Of a stretch of 64,000 nucleotides of DNA, positions 58,596-64,000 are shown one piece after another. This stretch comes from Omphiscola glabra (taxonomy: Eukaryota > Mollusca > Gastropoda > Lymnaeidae). Positions within the stretch are counted from its first letter, which is position 1; each line of letters opens with the position of its first letter. The DNA lies in NCBI GenBank assembly GCA_964017045.1, contig OZ024807.1, positions 14,789,441 to 14,853,440 of the forward strand, read 5' to 3'. A model generated the notes under the pieces. It made no database searches and was not told where the DNA came from. It saw only the letters and a list, made by a program, of their open reading frames with translations. A program made the translations under genes and the position numbers.

Positions 58596-58904
58596 AGTCA
58601 ATTTCGAGTGACAAACTCTGTATATACATTGGCTGTGGATCACTACTCAAAGTGTACATTGGATGTACAAACTACTAGTCTTTGTAAAAAAATATTTAAA
58701 ATAACAATATGTTCAATGGTTTCTGAATGCTAGAAGAATTAATGATATCCGCATTCTCATCCAATCCGCTGTTCCTTTTATCCTCACTCATTATTCAAGT
58801 TAGGACAAGGAAGTTGATGTTTGAATATTTCAATTTATTTATCAATCTCTTTAGAATATTTGAATGTTACTTTTTGTGCGTGTGTGTGAAAATGTGTTGC
58901 TGAA

Positions 58905-59208
58905 ACATACCAGTGTTAACTGAATTTGATGAATAGAAATGTAATAATATGAACATCTGCTGAAACATACCAGTGTTAACTGAATTTGATGAATAGAAAT
59001 ATAATAATATGAACATTTGCTGAAACATACCAGTGTTAACTGAATTTGATGAATAGAAATATAATAATATGATCATCTGCTGAAACATACCAGTGTTAAC
59101 TGAATTTGATGAATAGAAATATAATAATATGAACATCTGCTGAAACATACCAGTGTTAACTGAATTTGATGAATAGAAATATAAAAATATGAACATCTGC
59201 TGAAACAT
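58905..59208 (+). repeat. 60-bp array, five units
   Basis: TGCTGAAACATACCAGTGTT then AACTGAATTTGATGAATAGA and an AT-rich end; copies nearly identical. Confidence 0.95.
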
Positions 59209-59755
59209 AAATCAAATACTTTTTATACACCACTGTTTTAGCCCTGAAGTAAGGTTTTTTTTCTTATTTCATCCTCCCAGTTGTAGGTCTTGATATGCAA
59301 ACTGATCTTCCTTATGTTTATGTCATGACCTACACTTGTTGAAAATACCATTTGATGTTTAACTTTTATAACAATTTTAATGGCTTAGCATTTAGCTGAG
59401 AAATCCTGGCTTTTTATTTTTTTAAATTTTAAGCTTCTACAACAAAAGTATTCTGATGGTTTGGAAATAATTACCAATACATTTTTGAGAGCTATTAAAA
59501 AAAAACGGAAAATTATTCAACAAAATAAGAATTTTGGTGACGATTACTTCTAACCAAGAACAGTGTTAAGACATACCTGAAGTTGACCTCATTCAATTAG
59601 TACCTTTGAGCAAGCACTCAATTATGTTAATATTTTGTGATATTCTTAATGTCACATGAGCCTACAATTTATAATGTAATGTGCTAAAATTCTCTTTATT
59701 TTTATATGGAATATTTTGTAACTGTTTTTTTAACTTAAATTATTTTTTTGTAAGA

Positions 59756-59761
59756 AATAAA
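59756..59761 (+). terminator. Candidate bestrophin polyadenylation signal
   Basis: AATAAA followed within 80 bp by GT-rich DNA (ATATGTTCTGTTG, GGGGGGTGTT). About 1.8 kb after the stop; earlier non-canonical sites cannot be excluded. Confidence 0.4.
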
Positions 59762-61990
59762 CTAGATCCATTAAACTAATGTTAACCACAGTGTTCATTA
59801 ATTTGACTTGATATGTTCTGTTGATGATATGGGGGGTGTTCACAATCTCTCAGGTAAATTTTTATAAGTTATATGTAATAGAAACATTTTTGTCAGGCTC
59901 AGATATGACTCACTATTCAACATTGACATCTTCTTGGAACTTACTCATGTAGAAATTGAAATAAATTAATTACTTTAATTTTTTTTTTGTAATCATTTAA
60001 ATAAATTTTTTTATTCAATATTACAGTTTATGAACAATTAAAAATTAAAAAATCCTATAATTTTTGTGTAGTTCAGGAATGGGCAAAAAAGAATCCATGC
60101 ATTTTGACTTTAACAAATTTTTTTATAGGAGTGAGTCATTGAGATAAATCCCCACATTGGCTTAGGAACCTTTAGAGCCTTCGGATTACCCCCACCACCC
60201 CACACGTTCCCGTTTTGGGGCGATTTGATAGGGATAGCACTATTTCAGGGTTCGTTATTTCCAGGTTTCATTGTGCCAAAACGCGCTATGTATATTTATG
60301 TATAGTGGTTTTGGGTGATTTTTTTTTTGGGGGGGTGGGTTGGGGGGAGAGAAAACTGCACACAAAAAAAAGGGACGTTCTTTTCCAGGTAAACATTTTT
60401 CCCCCAGAGCACGCATATTTTTAAAAACGTATTTGGGTTACGCCTCTGCTGTGAAGCAGGGTCGCACAACAAGCTACACTTTATCATTCCTTTTCACCAC
60501 CCACTCATTCAAATGAACGAGTTGTGCTGAACAGCAGTAATAGCAGTTTAAAATACCACTGAAAGTGTGGACGGCTGTGTGGGTGTGAAATGGTGGGTTT
60601 ATAAAAGTACATAGGTGCCTACTTGTATCTCATTTTCCCAAATTAACACCAGATTCAGGTACGCCAGAGTTTTAGCGTAAGACTTTTTTCTTTTTTAACC
60701 CTCTCACCCCAACCCCGAACTTAGTAAAGTATTACCACGGTGGCATATGACGTTACTCAGCGGTTCAGTCGTTGATAGCTTGCTAATCATCTAATGAGAC
60801 TATTACTCTCAGAACCATGTGATTAAAACCAGAGGCGTACGAAGTGTAGTGAGCAAGGGGTCAGGGCTTTTATTTTTTCACCCTACATGGAGTGTTAGTG
60901 TAAAAGTATAATAAGATATGAACTCAGGGGCTGTGGTCTGTGTAACAACTAACTTTATTCTACATTCTATTTTACCCTCTCCCCACCCCACAAAATCACG
61001 TGACCACTCACTCGAGAGCTAATCTAAAATTTCATACATAGATTGGAATTTTCGTCTGCCAAGAGAGTCTTTCGTAAAAGGGGGCGGCAAAAAGCCTGAC
61101 CTTCCCCGGGTGGCACTAGCCGTGGCTACTCCACCTTATGTATTATATAAATATATATATATGCATATTCTTTTAAACATAACCAAACCAATGAATCTCT
61201 GATTCCTTGGCCACCTAGTATGATCCCTATAAACACTAAAAATAGATGTCATTAACAGGAAACGTATTCCAAAGTAAAATTTAGATGTTGAGTTTTGTTA
61301 TATATTTTTTTCTTAAATTTTAAATCTTCTAACAGTAAAGGGCGACAGTGAGTTGGTAGAGTCATAATGTTGTAGTGAAATGGGATAAGGGTCGTTGTCA
61401 GAGGATGGCCAGACTGGGAAACACTGGCTCGGAAAGTTCATTTGCGTCAGAAGTGTAAGCCGCATCGGACCGGTGCGCGTGACACTGAGGGACGGGGCCG
61501 AATACCGGCAGACGGCAGAGCCACTAGTGACGAGACACTTACACAGTGCGGTAAACGTTTGCGTTCAGAATTTAACAATATTTCATGTTCTGCGGTGTGT
61601 TTAAACACTAGTAAATTTTATTTTAATTTTTTGGTGGTTGGGGGGGGGGGGGGGGGGGGGGTAATGACTGGCATCAAAGTAAGGTGCCGTGATAATTTAA
61701 TGATGTTACTGATATTAGAAAAGGGGGCCGTTAAGGTGTGCGTATTTTTTACCTGAATCATGAAAATGCAGAAAATGGATTATGAAACACACAAGTGGTC
61801 TAAGTGTAATCCGGAGCTGAAGACTTACGGCTGAATTGAGGTTACTATTTTCAGGTCAATGTGAGCATTGGAAAGGGAAAGTATGATCACACAGGATAGC
61901 TGGCCCTTGGTGCACGACACATGAATGACGTTATCATAATGTTCTTCTTTTAAAAATAAACACAATTACGGACTCTTTATCTTACGACCA
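59762..61990. other. Intergenic DNA, no gene seen
   Basis: Includes GGGTTACGCCTCTG near 60436 (isolated MITE right end) and a 22-base G run at 61640-61661. The open frame through 61442-61756 reads across that run and has no support. Confidence 0.4.
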
Positions 61991-61999
61991 CGAAATGAT

Positions 62000-62190
62000 G
62001 GCTTTAATTAGAGACACGATGGTGTTATTTAGAGACACGATGGTGTTATTTAGAGACACGATGATGTTATTTAGAGACACGATGGTGTTATTTAGAGACA
62101 CGATGGTGTTATTTAGAGATACAAGTGTGGTATTTTGAGATACGACGCTGGTATTTAGAGACACGATGGTGGTATTTAGAGGCACGAGAA
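62000..62190. repeat. 21-bp array, about nine units
   Basis: GAGACACGATGGTGTTATTTA units with variants. Confidence 0.9.
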
Positions 62191-62239
62191 GATATTTTTT
62201 TTAAGTTACTTACTAAATAAGACCTAATTACCTTTAACT

Positions 62240-62445
62240 CGGTTGTTCTTTCCCTGGCATGTTGTCGGGTGTTTTGTTGGGGGAATTTTGTGTTCCTGGC
62301 ATCCTGTTAGTTCTTTCCTCTTGCATTTTGTAAGTTCTTTCCCCTGGCATTGTGTAAGTTCTTTCCCCTTACATTTCGTAAGTTATTTCCCTTGCACTTT
62401 GTAAGTTCTTTCCCCTTGCATTTTGTAAGTTCTTTCCCTTGGTGT
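62240..62445. repeat. ~25-bp array (TTGCATTTTGTAAGTTCTTT)
   Basis: About seven degenerate units with CCCC spacers. Confidence 0.85.
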
Positions 62446-62884
62446 GTGTCCGTCTTTGTTATGCACACTTGTTATTGTATTGTTGATAACATGATTACGT
62501 TTTTATTTAAATGCGGTTACAGTAGATGATTTTTGTTTTAGGCATTCGCACTAACACACACCCCACCACCTTTTTTTAAAAAAAAACATATTGTGACACC
62601 AAAGGACGGTTGGCAAGTTTTGATTTCCCTCTTACTATATAAATCCTCTACTTTATCACAATCTGTTTTGCTTCTGTCATTTTCTGTGTACCTCTGGGAC
62701 AGCCAACCATTAGAAAAATAAATAAGCAACCTCTAAAAACATGTTTTTTCGTATAAATCCTTCAAATAATTTAATATTGGGAAATCGGCTTGGGGCTGAA
62801 AATTTGACAAAACATGCATTCAAGTAACGCACTTTACAAGAATACCAATTAGTGCTCTGTCTCACAAGGATCGCAACCGCACAT

Positions 62885-63530
62885 TTTTTTTTTCACGCCC
62901 ATGAAATACATTGATGTCCTAATGACCCACCCGCTTTTACACCGCATATTTAGAAGACCTTAGTGCTAAAAGTACTTACGTCACATTTTTTGTCAAAGTT
63001 AATCTTAACTGTGACCTTTTCTTATACGGTTGGGCCAAGTGCGCTGGAAAAATTTGAACACATTAAAATGTGCCTAAGTCCCTTAATTAAACAAGACAAA
63101 TAATGAAAATGATCACAATGTATAGAAGAAAAAAAATACTTTAACTTGATTATCTCAAAATGTGTATTTTGTGACTTAAGTAATTTTAGTACTAAGGTTT
63201 TATTTATTTATTTCACCAACTATTTCAGAAAAAAACAAAAGAAATATTACGCACCAAACGCAATTGCGATATTTTTTTTTAAAGAATCTCATTTAGAGCA
63301 GTTGTCGGAAATTTTCCTTCATGATCCCCTCGAAAAACATTTTAAAAAACACATTTTTGGGGGGTGGAAAAGGGAAGTGGGGCTGAATATGTAAAATAAT
63401 GTGTTATCATTGGCAACAAGTCCATGTACCAAGTTTCAGCTCGATAGCTTGACGGGAAGTCAGTCACTTAGCCGTCCTAAGATTTTTCTACCCAGCCAGC
63501 CACAAAGAAAAGCGAAGTTAATATAAAGGA
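62885..63530 (+). repeat. Dispersed repeat related to 19617-19850
   Basis: Shares CACGCCCATGAAAT and ACGCACCAAACGCAATTGCG with the earlier copy, and continues into CCAAGTTTCAGCTCGATAGC, a phrase typical of 3' parts of invertebrate SINE/LINE repeats. Confidence 0.5.
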
Positions 63531-63552
63531 TTTTTTAAAAAACGTAGTTTAC

Positions 63553-64000
63553 AAGAATGACACGAGCATTTCCAAATGTAATGAAATAGATTATACGAGC
63601 ATTTCCAAATGTAATGAAATAGATTATTTAACCATTGGAAAACTTGAAAAAAAAATTAATTAACCGCCTACCAAAAAAAAAAAAAAAAAAAGAACGAAAA
63701 ATTTAAATTAATAATGTCTCTTTCTTTCGTTCTTCCAAACAAGTAATCATTCATTCCGTATACTGTAAACACGGAGTGAAGAAAAGATAGCCTGTCATGC
63801 AGCTTATACCTTTTTAAACCTTCATGCTTAACTCAATCTGCTTTGCATCAACGTGTGTTTTTTTGGACATTTACGACACGCGACGACGGAGGTAATTTAA
63901 TTTATGAGGTTGGAAAATAGTTGAAACAATATGAGTGAGGAATGTTTGGACAACATGAGTGGCAGAACTGAGTGAGGAATGTTTGGACAACATGAGTGCA
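63553..64000. repeat. Small duplications at the right edge
   Basis: A 33-bp direct duplication with CGAGCATTTCCAAATGTAAT (63562-63628) and a two-copy repeat GAGTGAGGAATGTTTGGACA (63931-64000) that may continue beyond the window. No gene. Confidence 0.75.

Noticed and set aside
61442..61756. Open frame with poly-glycine
   Set aside because: It crosses a 22-base G run of uncertain length and has no recognisable domain or splice context.

Overview
The window is nuclear DNA from an animal. It holds AT-rich, intron-rich genes with canonical GT-AG (one GC-AG) splice sites, and a very heavy load of short terminal-inverted-repeat (TIR) transposons, non-LTR retrotransposon debris, minisatellites and long G or C homopolymers. 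The two recognisable genes are animal in type (mitochondrial complex I NDUFS2 and a bestrophin chloride channel). Repeat style and protein divergence suggest a mollusc or other lophotrochozoan, probably a gastropod. That placement is an inference; no species call is possible from sequence alone.

Layout. 1-5.5 kb: non-coding and repeat-bearing, including a 1.17-kb TIR transposon (4034-5207). 5.56-13.92 kb (+): twelve exons of NDUFS2, complete from just after the expected mitochondrial leader to the stop codon. The leader exon was not found. Introns carry a hAT-like element, a TA-flanked 713-bp element and a 154-bp MITE. The stop-codon region of the last exon seeds a minisatellite running into the 3' UTR. 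14-32 kb: gene-poor DNA with hAT elements (one of about 4 kb containing a dead LINE), two 442-bp foldback elements, a pogo-like MITE, LINE fragments on the minus strand and many tandem arrays. 32.4-42.7 kb: more arrays and MITEs, plus two weakly supported untranslated exons.

43.02-57.95 kb (+): a complete 15-exon bestrophin gene. The reconstructed frame is intact, 680 codons plus stop, with the pore-neck residues I76, F80 and F84 and the calcium-clasp run GEDDDD at residues 299-304, the same numbering as human BEST1. Intron 2 holds a decayed copy of exon 2; intron 7 holds a 304-bp palindrome. The 3' end (55.0-59.2 kb) is packed with six minisatellites, and 176 bp of the downstream 40-bp array is present, base for base, inside a different array in intron 13. 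59.8-64 kb: repeats and no recognisable gene.

The genes do not obviously work together: one is a core subunit of the respiratory chain, the other a calcium-gated plasma-membrane anion channel. Most long open frames elsewhere are translations of tandem repeats whose unit length is a multiple of three. No RNA gene or CRISPR array was supported. The strongest leads are the transplanted array patch, the relic exon, the stop-codon minisatellite and the paired foldback elements.
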